A stretch of DNA of 64,000 nt, taken from positions 187,183 to 251,182 of the forward strand of contig NZ_JACYXL010000001.1 in assembly GCF_014842995.1 (NCBI RefSeq), given 5' to 3'. The DNA is from Rhodanobacter sp. 7MK24 (GTDB taxonomy: Bacteria > Pseudomonadota > Gammaproteobacteria > Xanthomonadales > Rhodanobacteraceae). Of this stretch, positions 35,905-44,568 are shown piece after piece. The notes under the pieces are model-generated. The model made no database searches. It was not told the origin of the DNA and saw nothing but the letters and a program-made list of their open reading frames with translations. How positions within the stretch are numbered: the first letter of the stretch is position 1; every line of letters begins with the position of its first letter. The position numbers were made by a program, and so were the translations under genes.

Positions 35905-37245
35905 ATGCTTCGCTACAACCTCGAACTGGCCCTGCATGGCTTGAGGCGCTTTCCAAAGAGCACCGTGTTGGTGGTGTTGACGACGGCGCTGGGCATGGCG
36001 GCATGCATGACCACGCTCATTTTGTTGCATGTGCTTTCGGCCGACCCGTTGCCGGGCCGTAGCCAGAGCCTGTATCTGGCATGGGTGGATACCGTTCTGG
36101 CAAAGCCGGCGGCCAACTCGGAAGACGATGCACTCAACGGGTTCAAGAACAACAACCTCCACCGCATCAAGTTGGCCGATGCACAGGCGTTGCTGGCAGC
36201 GCGCCGCGCGGTACGGCAGACCGTAGTGACCGATATGGCCGCCGATGAGGTGTCCGACGACGGCAAGCATGTGCAGGGCCAGCAATTAGTGTTGGCGACG
36301 ACCTCGGACTTCATCCCGATGTTTGGTGTGACCCTGCACGATGGTCGTGACTGGACGCCCGCCGAGGATGCTGCTCGCATGCCGGTGGCAGTGATCGACA
36401 CCGATCTGGCGAGGAAGCTGTTCGGTACGGCAGATGCGCTGGGACGCAGCGTGCGCCTCAAGAACACGCTGTTCCGCGTGGTGGGTGTGATCCAGCCTTT
36501 TGTGACGCAGCCAAGGTTCTATACCTTGAGTGTGGGGGCCTACAGCCGCGACGGCGGGGAAAACCTCTACGTACCTTATGCCGCTGCACTGGATGCGGGG
36601 CTGGTGCCTTACGCTACGGACGATTGCGACGCGTCGTATAAGGGTTCCATCAGTACCCCTGTCGATCCAGTGCGTTGCGCCTCGCTGGGTGTTTGGGTGC
36701 GACTCGACACGCCGCAACAGGTATTGGCTTACCGCAGCTTCCTGCAGAACTACGTAGAGCAGCAGGCAGCGCTGGCCGGTTTCGGCAAGAAGCCGCGTTC
36801 GGAACTGACTGGTGTGACAGGCTGGCTGAAGCAGAACGACGTGGTGCCCGACAGCGTGCGCCTGAACGTGTGGTTGGCCGGCTCGTTCCTGCTGTTGTGC
36901 ATGTTCAATGTGGCAGGCCTGCTATCCGCGCGTTTCCTGCGCCGCAGCGGTGATGTGGGCATACGCCGTGCGCTGGGGGCGCCGCGGCGAGCGGTGTTCA
37001 TGCAGCATGTGCTGGAGTCGGGATTAGTCTGCCTGGTTGGCGGCATGCTCGCGCTGCCGCTGACGTTGCTGGGACTTTGGATACTGCGCCAGCAAGACAA
37101 CGGATTCTCCGGCTTGGCGCGACTTGATCCTGCGATGTTCGGCGCGTTGTTCGCGCTTGCACTGACGGTGGGGGTGTTGGTGGGTCTAGTGCCTGCGTGG
37201 CGGATGTCGATGATCGACCCGGGTCTGCAGATCAAGAGCGAGTGA
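35905..37245 (+). CDS. FtsX/MacB-type ABC transporter permease
   Basis: Permease subunit (446 residues) of the MacB/LolCE class, which couples cytoplasmic ATPase activity to periplasmic work. One N-terminal helix (about 14-38), a MacB periplasmic core domain (about 45-310), and three C-terminal helices (about 318-340, 368-390, 415-437). The conserved loop RRSGDVGIRRALGAPRRAVFMQHVLESG after the second helix is the FtsX signature. RBS AGGGAAATTG precedes the ATG. A second, similar gene starts 9 nt after its stop. No ATP-binding subunit is in this operon or in the window. Confidence 0.87.
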   Translation: MLRYNLELALHGLRRFPKSTVLVVLTTALGMAACMTTLILLHVLSADPLPGRSQSLYLAWVDTVLAKPAANSEDDALNGFKNNNLHRIKLADAQALLAARRAVRQTVVTDMAADEVSDDGKHVQGQQLVLATTSDFIPMFGVTLHDGRDWTPAEDAARMPVAVIDTDLARKLFGTADALGRSVRLKNTLFRVVGVIQPFVTQPRFYTLSVGAYSRDGGENLYVPYAAALDAGLVPYATDDCDASYKGSISTPVDPVRCASLGVWVRLDTPQQVLAYRSFLQNYVEQQAALAGFGKKPRSELTGVTGWLKQNDVVPDSVRLNVWLAGSFLLLCMFNVAGLLSARFLRRSGDVGIRRALGAPRRAVFMQHVLESGLVCLVGGMLALPLTLLGLWILRQQDNGFSGLARLDPAMFGALFALALTVGVLVGLVPAWRMSMIDPGLQIKSE

Positions 37246-37254
37246 GGGATTGGC

Positions 37255-38484
37255 ATGTCGCTGCGCATCCATTTTTCCACCTTGCGCCGGCAAAGCCTGA
37301 TGCCTTTGCTGGTGCTGCTGCAGGTGACATTGGCCTGCGCCATCCTTTGTAACGTGATGTTCCTCACCTGGCAGCAAATGGAGCCGATGCTGGCATCCAG
37401 CGGCGTCGACACAGCCAACCTGATCTTGATCGACCAGCTGGTCGCCGCCGACGGTAAATGGACGGCCGCAGACGTGCGGGCTGGCACGAGGGCGCTGCAC
37501 GAAGTGCCTGGCGTGCGCGCGGTCAGTCCAGCACACAGCCTCCCGATGACATTCAGTACTATCTATGCCTTTGGCATGCTGGGATCGACCGGCGTCAAGG
37601 TGGGCGTCAACGTGTACGCTGGCGAGGGGCTGCGCAATACCTTGGACATCCCCATGGTGGAGGGGCGCGATTTCCTGTCCGGCGAATATCGGGCCATGGA
37701 TGGCTACAAGGGCGTGCCGATGCCGGTGATCGTCACGCAGGCGTTGGCGCGCAAGTTGTTCGGTAATGCAGATGCACTGGGGCAGCAGGTGGCCGACCCC
37801 GATGAGCCGGCAGGTGCCGGGTACCGGATCGTCGGCATCGTGCGCCACCTGCTGCGCAACCAGCTCGACATGGCCACCAGTGGTCGTGCGGACGACACCA
37901 TGTTGATGCCGCAGCGCGTGGGCGATACGGCCATGCCGCTTTCCTACGCGGTACGGGTCGATCCAGCCATGCGTGAGGTGGCGCTGCGTGATGTGAGCAA
38001 GGCTATCCAGAGTCAGTTCGGCATGCGGCAGGCGGAAGGGGTAAAGGTGCAGGTCAGCTTCTACGACACGCGCAGCGGCGCAGCCTTCAAAAGCCGACGC
38101 GCCGCACTGTGGCTGTTCGGCGGTGTGTCGCTGACGGTGGTGATCGTCACCGTGATCGGCATCATGGGCCTTACCGGCTTCTGGGTGCAGAAACGCACGC
38201 GGCACATAGGTATACATCGTGCGCTGGGTGCGCGGCGCATCGATATCCTGCATTACTTCCTTGCCGAAAATGCACTTATCGTCGGCATTGGCGTGGTGCT
38301 TGGCATGGCGCTGGCGTACTTCGGCAACGCCTGGTTGATGCGCTACTACGAACTGCAGCGCCTGCCATGGCCCTTCCTCGCCTATGGTGCAGCGTTGATG
38401 CTGATGCTCGGCCAGGTCGCCGTGTTGTCTCCCGCGTTGCGTGCTGCGCGCGTACCACCCGTGATGGCGACGCGCGGGATCTGA
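37255..38484 (+). CDS. FtsX/MacB-type ABC transporter permease (second copy)
   Basis: 409-residue permease of the same class as the gene before it: N-terminal helix about 18-40, MacB periplasmic core, three C-terminal helices (about 280-302, 340-362, 375-398), and the loop KRTRHIGIHRALGARRIDILHYFLAENAL. The pair probably forms a heterodimeric permease of one exporter or efflux machine. The expected ATPase is missing here and may be encoded elsewhere. The spacing of 9 nt suggests translational coupling. Confidence 0.87.
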   Translation: MSLRIHFSTLRRQSLMPLLVLLQVTLACAILCNVMFLTWQQMEPMLASSGVDTANLILIDQLVAADGKWTAADVRAGTRALHEVPGVRAVSPAHSLPMTFSTIYAFGMLGSTGVKVGVNVYAGEGLRNTLDIPMVEGRDFLSGEYRAMDGYKGVPMPVIVTQALARKLFGNADALGQQVADPDEPAGAGYRIVGIVRHLLRNQLDMATSGRADDTMLMPQRVGDTAMPLSYAVRVDPAMREVALRDVSKAIQSQFGMRQAEGVKVQVSFYDTRSGAAFKSRRAALWLFGGVSLTVVIVTVIGIMGLTGFWVQKRTRHIGIHRALGARRIDILHYFLAENALIVGIGVVLGMALAYFGNAWLMRYYELQRLPWPFLAYGAALMLMLGQVAVLSPALRAARVPPVMATRGI

Positions 38485-38541
38485 GGCGAGAGTGTCGCAG
38501 TGCACGCGGTGCTGCTCGTCAGGATGACAATGAGGCGCTCG

Positions 38542-39381
38542 TCACGCGTGCGTGAGTCCGGTCATATGTCGGTCGTCGTCGTATTCCACGACGCTGTCCG
38601 CGAGCGCAGGCAGAGTGACTAGCGCATGGCGGCTGAGCCGCTCGAAGTGCTGCAGGAAACGCGTCATGGTGGCGGCGTCCATCGCCAGCGGGGCATGCCG
38701 TGCCAGCAGTTCTTCCTCGGTCCCGCCGCGCCAGCGGCGCACAACGTTCCAGCTTGGCGCCTGCAGCACGATCAGCGCGTCGAATTTGCGCCACAGCGGC
38801 TGATAGCCGCGCAACTGCTTGTTGACCCAGTGTCGCCAGCTGCCGTCGGGATCCTCTTCGCGTTCCAGCTGGTTCACGGGTTCTTCCAGCGCGGCCTGCA
38901 CCTGCGGCCGGATGCCCAGCGCCCAGCCTTCCACGATCACCAGCTTCGGTGGTCGCGTCACGCGGGGCCAGCGCGAGGGTTGTACGCGCGTGTCGCGCCC
39001 CTTGTCGAAGCGCGGCCATGCCACCGGCAGCTTTTCCGAAGCCTGCGGCAGCGCGGCCAGCACGGAGAGCAGCAGCTCGATCTCGTGCGTGCCCGGCACG
39101 CCGCGGGTACGCAGCAGCGGATGGATCTGGTGGGCCATCAGTTCGCGGTCGGCACGCGCGTAATAGAAGTCGTCCAGCGACAGGATTTCGGTGGCCCAGC
39201 CGCGCGCCTCGGCCTGTGCCTTCATTTCGCGCGCCAGCGTGCTCTTGCCGCTGCCCTGCAGGCCGGACAGGCCGATGATGTAGGGGCGGCGCGAGCGGGC
39301 GATGCGCCCGGCGTACTGGTCCAGCAGGTGCCCGGCCAGCGAGGCGTTCGGTGCGGGCGGATGCGGCTTGGCGGCCGTCAT
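38542..39381 (-). CDS. P-loop kinase, D-glycerate 3-kinase-like
   Basis: 279-residue nucleotide kinase of the family that contains plant D-glycerate 3-kinase and yeast Tda10. Walker A GLQGSGKST at about 38-46, SLDDFYYARADRELMAHQIHPLLRTRGVPGTHEIEL (the region after the DDFY motif is strongly conserved in this family) at about 68-103, RFDKGRDTR, and VEGWALGIRPQ at 150-160. The family phosphorylates glycerate or a related small molecule; I infer this without a pathway context. Start 39381, no clear operon partners; divergent from pdxH. Confidence 0.8.
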   Translation of the reverse strand: MTAAKPHPPAPNASLAGHLLDQYAGRIARSRRPYIIGLSGLQGSGKSTLAREMKAQAEARGWATEILSLDDFYYARADRELMAHQIHPLLRTRGVPGTHEIELLLSVLAALPQASEKLPVAWPRFDKGRDTRVQPSRWPRVTRPPKLVIVEGWALGIRPQVQAALEEPVNQLEREEDPDGSWRHWVNKQLRGYQPLWRKFDALIVLQAPSWNVVRRWRGGTEEELLARHAPLAMDAATMTRFLQHFERLSRHALVTLPALADSVVEYDDDRHMTGLTHA

Positions 39382-39516
39382 CGGCAGGCTTCCGCCATGG
39401 ATGGGTGAAGGCCGCCGCGCACAAGGGCGGAAATGGGGATTGCGTTAAGATAAGCGGGCTTCATCCGCGTCATGATGGCGCGGTCGCGCCACGATTCAAG
39501 GAAAAATTTTCCAGCC

Positions 39517-40104
39517 ATGCTGAACCCAGAGATTCTGCAGACTTTCCGGCAGTTGCTGGACGAGGCGAAGGCCTCCGGCGACCCCGAGCCCACCGCGATG
39601 AACCTGGCCAGCCTGGGCGCCGACGGCCGCGTGGCTTCGCGCATCGTGCTGCTCAAGGGTGTGGACGAGCGTGGTTTCCGTTTTCATACCAACTACGAGA
39701 GCGACAAGGGTGGCCAGTTGGCGGCACATCCGCAGGTGGCGTTGTGCTTCCACTGGAAGCAGTTGCGCCATGGCGTGCAGGTGCGCGTGGAGGGTGTGGC
39801 GCGCAAGCTGCAGGCGGAGGAATCCGATGCCTACTTTGCCACCCGCCCCCGCGGCAGCCAGATCGGCGCCTGGGCCTCGCTGCAATCGCAGACCCTGCCC
39901 GACCGGCACAGCTTCGACGAGCGCGTGACGCGCTACGAGCACGAGTTCGAGGGCCGCGACGTGCCGCGCCCACCGCACTGGGGCGGCTTCCTGATCGAAC
40001 CGGACATGGTCGAGTTCTGGTACGGCGCCGAGTTCCGCCTGCATGACCGCGTGCGCTGGAGCCGGCACGGGCAGACCTGGACACACCGGTTGCTGTATCC
40101 GTGA
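39517..40104 (+). CDS. pdxH: Pyridoxamine 5'-phosphate oxidase
   Basis: FMN enzyme that oxidises PNP/PMP to pyridoxal phosphate (195 residues, shorter than the 218 of E. coli because the N-terminal arm is trimmed). FMN-binding RIVLLKGVDERGFRFHTNYESDKGGQL at about 42-68, active-site RPRGSQIGAWASLQSQ at about 113-128, and the C-terminal WGGFLIEPDMVEFWYGAEFRLHDRV signature, with the active-site Arg and His in LHDR. Start 39517 (MLNPEILQTF) is chosen; two ATGs 45 and 42 nt upstream are possible. It is the first gene of a tight group with yjbQ and a corrinoid-binding protein. Confidence 0.93.
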   Translation: MLNPEILQTFRQLLDEAKASGDPEPTAMNLASLGADGRVASRIVLLKGVDERGFRFHTNYESDKGGQLAAHPQVALCFHWKQLRHGVQVRVEGVARKLQAEESDAYFATRPRGSQIGAWASLQSQTLPDRHSFDERVTRYEHEFEGRDVPRPPHWGGFLIEPDMVEFWYGAEFRLHDRVRWSRHGQTWTHRLLYP

Positions 40105-40117
40105 AGATGTCCCCGCC

Positions 40118-40558
40118 ATGAGCCGTTCCGTGCCTGCAGAGCACGTTGCGCAGCACGGCTTCACGGTGCACGCACGTGGCCGCGGCTTCACCGAGATCAC
40201 CGGCCAGGTCGCCGACAGGGTGACTGCCAGCGGCGTGTGCGTCGGCATCGCCCACGTGTTCACCGCACATACCAGTTGCTCACTGCTGCTCAGCGAGAAC
40301 GCCGACCCCGCGGTGCGCGAGGATCTCGAGCGCTGGCTGGCCCGCGCGGTGCCAGACGGTGATGCGATCTTCGAACACGATGCCGAAGGGCCGGACGACA
40401 TGCCTGCGCACGTGCGCTCTGTGCTCACCGGCGCGAGCCTCGTCGTGCCCGTGCATGGCGGCAGGCTGCAGCTGGGCACCTGGCAGGGCCTGTTCCTGTG
40501 GGAACATCGCCGCGACCCGCATCAACGCAAGGTCATCGTGACCGTGCTGGGGCATTGA
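40118..40558 (+). CDS. YjbQ/UPF0047 family protein (secondary thiamine-phosphate synthase)
   Basis: Soluble 146-residue protein of the YjbQ family, which has weak thiamine-phosphate synthase activity and an uncertain physiological role. The conserved metal/active-site motif HVFTAHTSCSLLLSENADP lies at about 48-66, and the C-terminal GTWQGLFLWEHR with the catalytic His-Arg is present near 124-135. It begins 13 nt after pdxH and ends 2 nt before the next gene, so the three are an operon. Confidence 0.9.
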   Translation: MSRSVPAEHVAQHGFTVHARGRGFTEITGQVADRVTASGVCVGIAHVFTAHTSCSLLLSENADPAVREDLERWLARAVPDGDAIFEHDAEGPDDMPAHVRSVLTGASLVVPVHGGRLQLGTWQGLFLWEHRRDPHQRKVIVTVLGH

Positions 40559-40560
40559 GC

Positions 40561-41364
40561 ATGGCGGATGCCTTCCCGCAGCGCATCGTCTGTCTCACCG
40601 AAGAACCCACCGAAGTGCTCTACGCATTGGGCGAGCAGCAGCGCATCGTGGGCATCTCCGGTTTCACCGTGCGTCCGCCGCGGGCACGCAGGGAGAAGCC
40701 CAAGGTTTCCGCTTTCACCAGCGCGAAGATCGGCGAGATCCTGAAGCTGGAGCCGGACCTGGTCATCGGCTTTTCCGACATCCAGGCCGACATCGCGCGC
40801 GAGCTGGTGAAGGCCGGTATCGAGGTGTGGATCAGCAACCACCGCAGCGTGGACGGCATCCTTGCCTATATCCGCCGCCTCGGTGCGATGGTCGGCGCAC
40901 ACGAGAAGGCCGAGGTTTACGCGCGGCGCGCCGAGCAGCACATCGCCGACATTCGCGTCGCTGCGGCGCGGCTGCCGCGCCGGCCCAAGGTGTACTTCGA
41001 GGAATGGGACGAGCCCATCATCACCGGCATCCGCTGGGTGGCCGAGCTGGTGCAGATCGCCGGCGGCGAGGATTGCTTCCCCGAACTGGCGCGCGAGCCG
41101 CTGGCGAAGCAGCGCATCCTCGCCAACGGCGACGAAGTGGTGCGACGCGCGCCGGACATCGTCCTTGGCTCGTGGTGCGGCAAGCGCTTCCGGCCGGAGA
41201 AGGTGGCGGCGCGGCCGGGCTGGGAGGCGATTCCCGCGGTGCGCGACGGCGAACTGCACGAGATCAAGTCGCCGATCATCCTGCAGCCGGGGCCGGCGGC
41301 GCTGTTCGACGGGCTGGACGCGATCCATCGCATCATCGTGGCGTGGGCGGGTCGCCCGGGCTGA
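40561..41364 (+). CDS. Cobalamin-binding (BtuF-like) protein without signal peptide
   Basis: Helical-backbone metal/corrinoid-binding fold (267 residues), similar to BtuF and other periplasmic binding proteins of ABC transporters: RIVCLTEEPTEVLYALG at 9-25, PDLVIGFSDIQADIARELV at about 64-82, RPKVYFEEWDEP near 140-151. No signal peptide is seen, as MADAFPQRIVCL starts directly at the first strand; the protein would then be cytoplasmic. No permease or ATPase is nearby. It begins 2 nt after yjbQ in the pdxH group, which is an odd place for an uptake protein. Confidence 0.82.
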   Translation: MADAFPQRIVCLTEEPTEVLYALGEQQRIVGISGFTVRPPRARREKPKVSAFTSAKIGEILKLEPDLVIGFSDIQADIARELVKAGIEVWISNHRSVDGILAYIRRLGAMVGAHEKAEVYARRAEQHIADIRVAAARLPRRPKVYFEEWDEPIITGIRWVAELVQIAGGEDCFPELAREPLAKQRILANGDEVVRRAPDIVLGSWCGKRFRPEKVAARPGWEAIPAVRDGELHEIKSPIILQPGPAALFDGLDAIHRIIVAWAGRPG

Positions 41365-41403
41365 CCCGCATCATGTGACGCGAGTCAGCCCGAGCATCGT
41401 TGC

Positions 41404-43533
41404 TTACCAGACCTGCACGCGGTCCTTGGCGTCGCGCCACATCGGCTGGCCGGGCTTGACGTCGAACGCCTCGTAGAAATCGGGGATGTTCGACAGCGGC
41501 CCGTTCACGCGCCACTTCGCCGGGGCGTGCACGTCGCTGAGCAGGGACTGGCGCAGCATGGCGTCGCGTTCTTCGAAGATCCACGACAGCGCGTAGCCGA
41601 GGAAGAAGCGCTGCAGCGGTGTGTAACCGGCGACCTTGTCGCCCTTCTTGTATTCCTCGGTCTGCTTGAATGCATCCAGGCCGATCAGCACGCCGCCCAG
41701 GTCGGCCATGTTCTCGCCGAGGCTCGCGCTGCCGTTGATGTGCAGGCCGGGCAGCGGTTCGTAGGCGTCGAACTGCTTCGCCAGCACGTCGGCACGCTGG
41801 GTGAATTTCTGCGCGTCCTGCTTCGTCCACCAGTCGGCGAGGTTGCCCTTGGCGTCGAACTGACGGCCCTGGTCATCGAAGCCGTGGGTGATCTCGTGGC
41901 CGATGGTCGAGGCGGCGGCATAGCCGTACACGACGGCGTCGTCGACCTCGCCGTCGCTGAAACCCGGGATCATGAACTGCGCGGCCGGCAGCACGATCTC
42001 GTTGTTCGACGGGTTGTAGTAGGCGTTGTAGGTCTGCGGCGTCATGTCCCATTCGCTGCGGTCGACCGGCTTGCCGAACTTCGACACCTGGTCGTTGAAG
42101 GCCCAGCGCCGTGCGCTCATCTCGTTCTGCGCCCAGGAGTCGCGACCGATCTGCAGCGCGGAATAGTCCTTCCACTTGTCCGGGTAGCCCACCTTCTTGG
42201 TCACCGCGGCGAGCTTCTCGTGCGCCTTGGCCTTGGTGGCGGGGCTCATCCAGTCCAGCTTGTCGATGCGCGCGCCATACGCGGTGCGGATGGCCTCCAC
42301 CAGGGCGTTGTAGCGCTGCTTGGTTTCCGCGGAGAAATAATCATGCACGTAGATGCGGCCGAGGATCATGCCGATCGCACGGTTCTCCGCGCGCAGCGCA
42401 CGCTTCCATCGTGGCTGCTGTTCCTGTTGGCCGGTGAGCACGCGGCCGTAGAAGTCGAAATGCTCGTCGTCGAAGGGTTTGCTGAGTGTTGCGGCGTAAT
42501 CGTCGACCAGGTGCACGCGCAGGTAATCGCGCAGCACCGGCACCGGCGTCTGCCCGAGCAGCTTCTGCAGGCCGCCGAAGAATTCGGGCTGGCCGACGAT
42601 GACGTAGGACGGATCCAGCTTCCACGCCTGCAACTGCCGGTTCCACGCGATGCCCGGCGTGTACTTGCGGGTCAGGTCGGCGGGAGACATTTTGTTGTAG
42701 TTCTTCTGCGGATCGCGCAGGTCGGCCAGCGGACGGGACACTTTGGCCAGCGCGGTCTCGAAGGCCATCACCTTGTCTGCGCTGGCGCCTGCCGTGGCAT
42801 CATCTTCGCCCAGCAGCTTGAACATGTGCTGCAGGTGCACAACATAGGCAGCGCGGGCCTTGGCCACGCCGGGTTCGGTGTTGAAGTAGTAGTCGCGTTC
42901 GGGCAGGCCCAGTCCGCCCTGTTCGAGGTAGACCGCCATCACGTCGCTCTGCTTCTCGTCCTGCTGCACGCCGAAGTCGAACAAGGCATCGACGCCCAGC
43001 GACTGCAGGGCGAAGGCTTCGTCGAGCGCGCCCGGCACGTCCTTGACGGCGTCGATGCGGTCAAGCTCCGGCTTCAGCGGCGCCAAGCCCTGGCGGTCGG
43101 CCAGGTCGGTGTCCATCGCAGTGCTCCAGAAGTCGCCGATCTTCTGCTCGTCGCTGCCAGGCGCGGCATCCTTCTCCGCGGCGGCATCCTCGCTGATCTT
43201 GCGCAGCTTGCCGTACAGGTCCTCCTGCACCAGCTTGCCGATGCCCCAGGTGGCCTCGGATGCAGGGATGGGATTTTTCTTGAGCCATGCGCCGTTCGCG
43301 TAGCTGAAGAAATCGTCGCCGGGGCTCACCGAGGCATCGATGTTCGCGGCAACCACGTCTGCCTTCGCCGCGGGAACCGCCGCCGCCGTCGCAGCGTGGG
43401 CCGGGGCAGTGGTGGCTGCGGGTGCGGCAGTGTTCGATGCCTGCGGTGGCGTCGCGTTGTTGCAGCCGCCGAGGGCGATGGCGACGGATGCGGCCAGCAG
43501 GCAACAGGACAGGCGGCGTGGGTTCGCTTTCAT
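41404..43533 (-). CDS. M13 family metallopeptidase (PepO-like), predicted lipoprotein
   Basis: Zinc peptidase of the neprilysin/PepO family (709 residues), which cuts short peptides. The signal peptide ends in the lipobox IALGGC (Cys about 22), followed by an Ala/Pro-rich linker, so the protein should be lipid-anchored in the periplasm. Zinc motif HEITHGFDDQGRQFD at about 545-559, second ligand motif ENMADLGG near 606, and the substrate-binding NAYYNPSNNEIVLPAAQ near 500. The C-terminus KDRVQVW matches the family end CRVW/VQVW. Start 43533 is chosen for the lipoprotein signal; upstream ATGs are unlikely. Confidence 0.93.
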   Translation of the reverse strand: MKANPRRLSCCLLAASVAIALGGCNNATPPQASNTAAPAATTAPAHAATAAAVPAAKADVVAANIDASVSPGDDFFSYANGAWLKKNPIPASEATWGIGKLVQEDLYGKLRKISEDAAAEKDAAPGSDEQKIGDFWSTAMDTDLADRQGLAPLKPELDRIDAVKDVPGALDEAFALQSLGVDALFDFGVQQDEKQSDVMAVYLEQGGLGLPERDYYFNTEPGVAKARAAYVVHLQHMFKLLGEDDATAGASADKVMAFETALAKVSRPLADLRDPQKNYNKMSPADLTRKYTPGIAWNRQLQAWKLDPSYVIVGQPEFFGGLQKLLGQTPVPVLRDYLRVHLVDDYAATLSKPFDDEHFDFYGRVLTGQQEQQPRWKRALRAENRAIGMILGRIYVHDYFSAETKQRYNALVEAIRTAYGARIDKLDWMSPATKAKAHEKLAAVTKKVGYPDKWKDYSALQIGRDSWAQNEMSARRWAFNDQVSKFGKPVDRSEWDMTPQTYNAYYNPSNNEIVLPAAQFMIPGFSDGEVDDAVVYGYAAASTIGHEITHGFDDQGRQFDAKGNLADWWTKQDAQKFTQRADVLAKQFDAYEPLPGLHINGSASLGENMADLGGVLIGLDAFKQTEEYKKGDKVAGYTPLQRFFLGYALSWIFEERDAMLRQSLLSDVHAPAKWRVNGPLSNIPDFYEAFDVKPGQPMWRDAKDRVQVW

Positions 43534-43677
43534 GCGCAGGGTTCCGGAAGAATGTCGGCGCATGCTAGCGGATCGTGGTATCGCTGGATCCGGGCGAGAG
43601 GCATGACTTTCGACGTGGATCGATCGAACGTCGCCGCCGGAAATTCGCCCATCCATGGCCGCCGTTGAGCAGTTCTA

Positions 43678-43700
43678 GCGTGCCTGCCGCGGGGGCACGC
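43678..43700 (-). terminator. Hairpin after yggT
   Basis: Inverted repeat GCGTGCC...GGCACGC with a 9-nt loop, 18 nt downstream of yggT on the reverse strand. No T-run, so a weak terminator or transcript-stabilising hairpin. Confidence 0.4.
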
Positions 43701-43717
43701 GTTCCTTCCCGCGAATA

Positions 43718-44293
43718 TCAGCCGACCACCGCCAACTGCGTCCCGAGGTCGAGCAACGGTTGCGCCACCAGCATCCTCGCCAGCAACAGGGCGACGATCA
43801 CCACCGTCGGCGAAAAATCGATCATTCCCACCTGCAACTTGCCGCGCAGCGGGCGCAGCAGAGGGTCGACGATCGTGCCCAGCAGGCGTTGCAGCGGGTG
43901 GTAAGGATCGGGCGCGAACATGCTCATGAGCGACCAGCCGAACACCAAGACGAGATAGAACAGCAGGGCATAGTCCAGCAGTTCCGCCAAGGACAGCACG
44001 AACAAGCCGAGCGGATGCGCCACCAACCCCACCAGCGCGAACAGCACGATGCGCTTCAGCAGCATCGCCAGCCACGCCACCAGCAAGGCGGCGAGGTTGA
44101 TGCGCCGCCAGTTCGGCAGCACGCGGCGCAGCGGCGCCAGCACGGGGTTGGTGGTGCGGTAGATGAACTGGCTGAGCGGGTTGTGAAAGTCCGCGCGGCA
44201 GGCCTCGGCGGCGAGGCGCAGCAGGAACAGCGTGGCGACGGCGTCGAAGGCCAGCTCGACCAGCAGGGCGATGGCGTTGAGCAGGTAACTCAC
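43718..44293 (-). CDS. YggT family membrane protein
   Basis: 191-residue protein with two YGGT repeats, each with two helices. It starts GTG at 44293: MSYLLNAIALLVELAFDAVATLFLLRLAAEACR, then HNPLSQFIYRTTNPVLAPLRRVLPNWRRINLAALLVAW at about 37-73, and a second copy PDPYHPLQRLLGTIVDPLLRPLRGKLQVGMIDFSPTVVIVALLL near 131-173. YggT is linked to osmotic stress and cell-envelope functions. In most proteobacteria it follows proC (and yggS). Here an inverted-repeat element separates it from proC. Confidence 0.92.
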   Translation of the reverse strand: MSYLLNAIALLVELAFDAVATLFLLRLAAEACRADFHNPLSQFIYRTTNPVLAPLRRVLPNWRRINLAALLVAWLAMLLKRIVLFALVGLVAHPLGLFVLSLAELLDYALLFYLVLVFGWSLMSMFAPDPYHPLQRLLGTIVDPLLRPLRGKLQVGMIDFSPTVVIVALLLARMLVAQPLLDLGTQLAVVG

Positions 44294-44297
44294 GGAT

Positions 44298-44568
44298 TAG
44301 AGCCTGGTTGTGATCTCCAAGCACTCCGCGCCGAGAGCTGTTTGCGCGCGAGCCGAGGAAGAGCGGGGGAGTGGACGTCGGTCCATGGCGGAGTAATGAC
44401 GCAGGGATGCGGGCAAACAACCACGGCCCGTGCAGGTTGCCATCGAGCGGTAGCCATGCGGTAGCGAACGGCCTGACCAGCCAGCCACGCAGGCCATGCG
44501 CCACGCCCTGCCGTCTGACGGCCACTTGATGGCAATGCGGAGTGCTTGGAGATCATAAACAGGCTCTA
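44298..44568. repeat. 271-nt element with 32-bp terminal inverted repeats and two internal hairpins
   Basis: The ends are inverted repeats of 32 bp with about two mismatches (TAGAGCCTGGTTGTGATCTC at 44298-44317 against its complement ending at 44568). Two internal hairpins fill the inside: (i) GTTTGCGCGC (44340-44349) with GCGGGCAAAC (44409-44418), with a nested TGGAC/GTCCA stem sharing the same centre; (ii) GTTGCCATCGAGCGG (44436-44450) with CCACTTGATGGCAAT (44522-44536). The fold is a closed three-stem shape like a cloverleaf. CTA at 44566-44568 is the proC stop. No transposase. A MITE-like element or structured RNA. Confidence 0.75.

Noticed and set aside
44290-44556. Frame of 88 codons inside the 271-nt inverted-repeat element
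   Set aside because: It lies entirely within the structured repeat, with arginine/proline-rich non-protein-like sequence; coding is unlikely.
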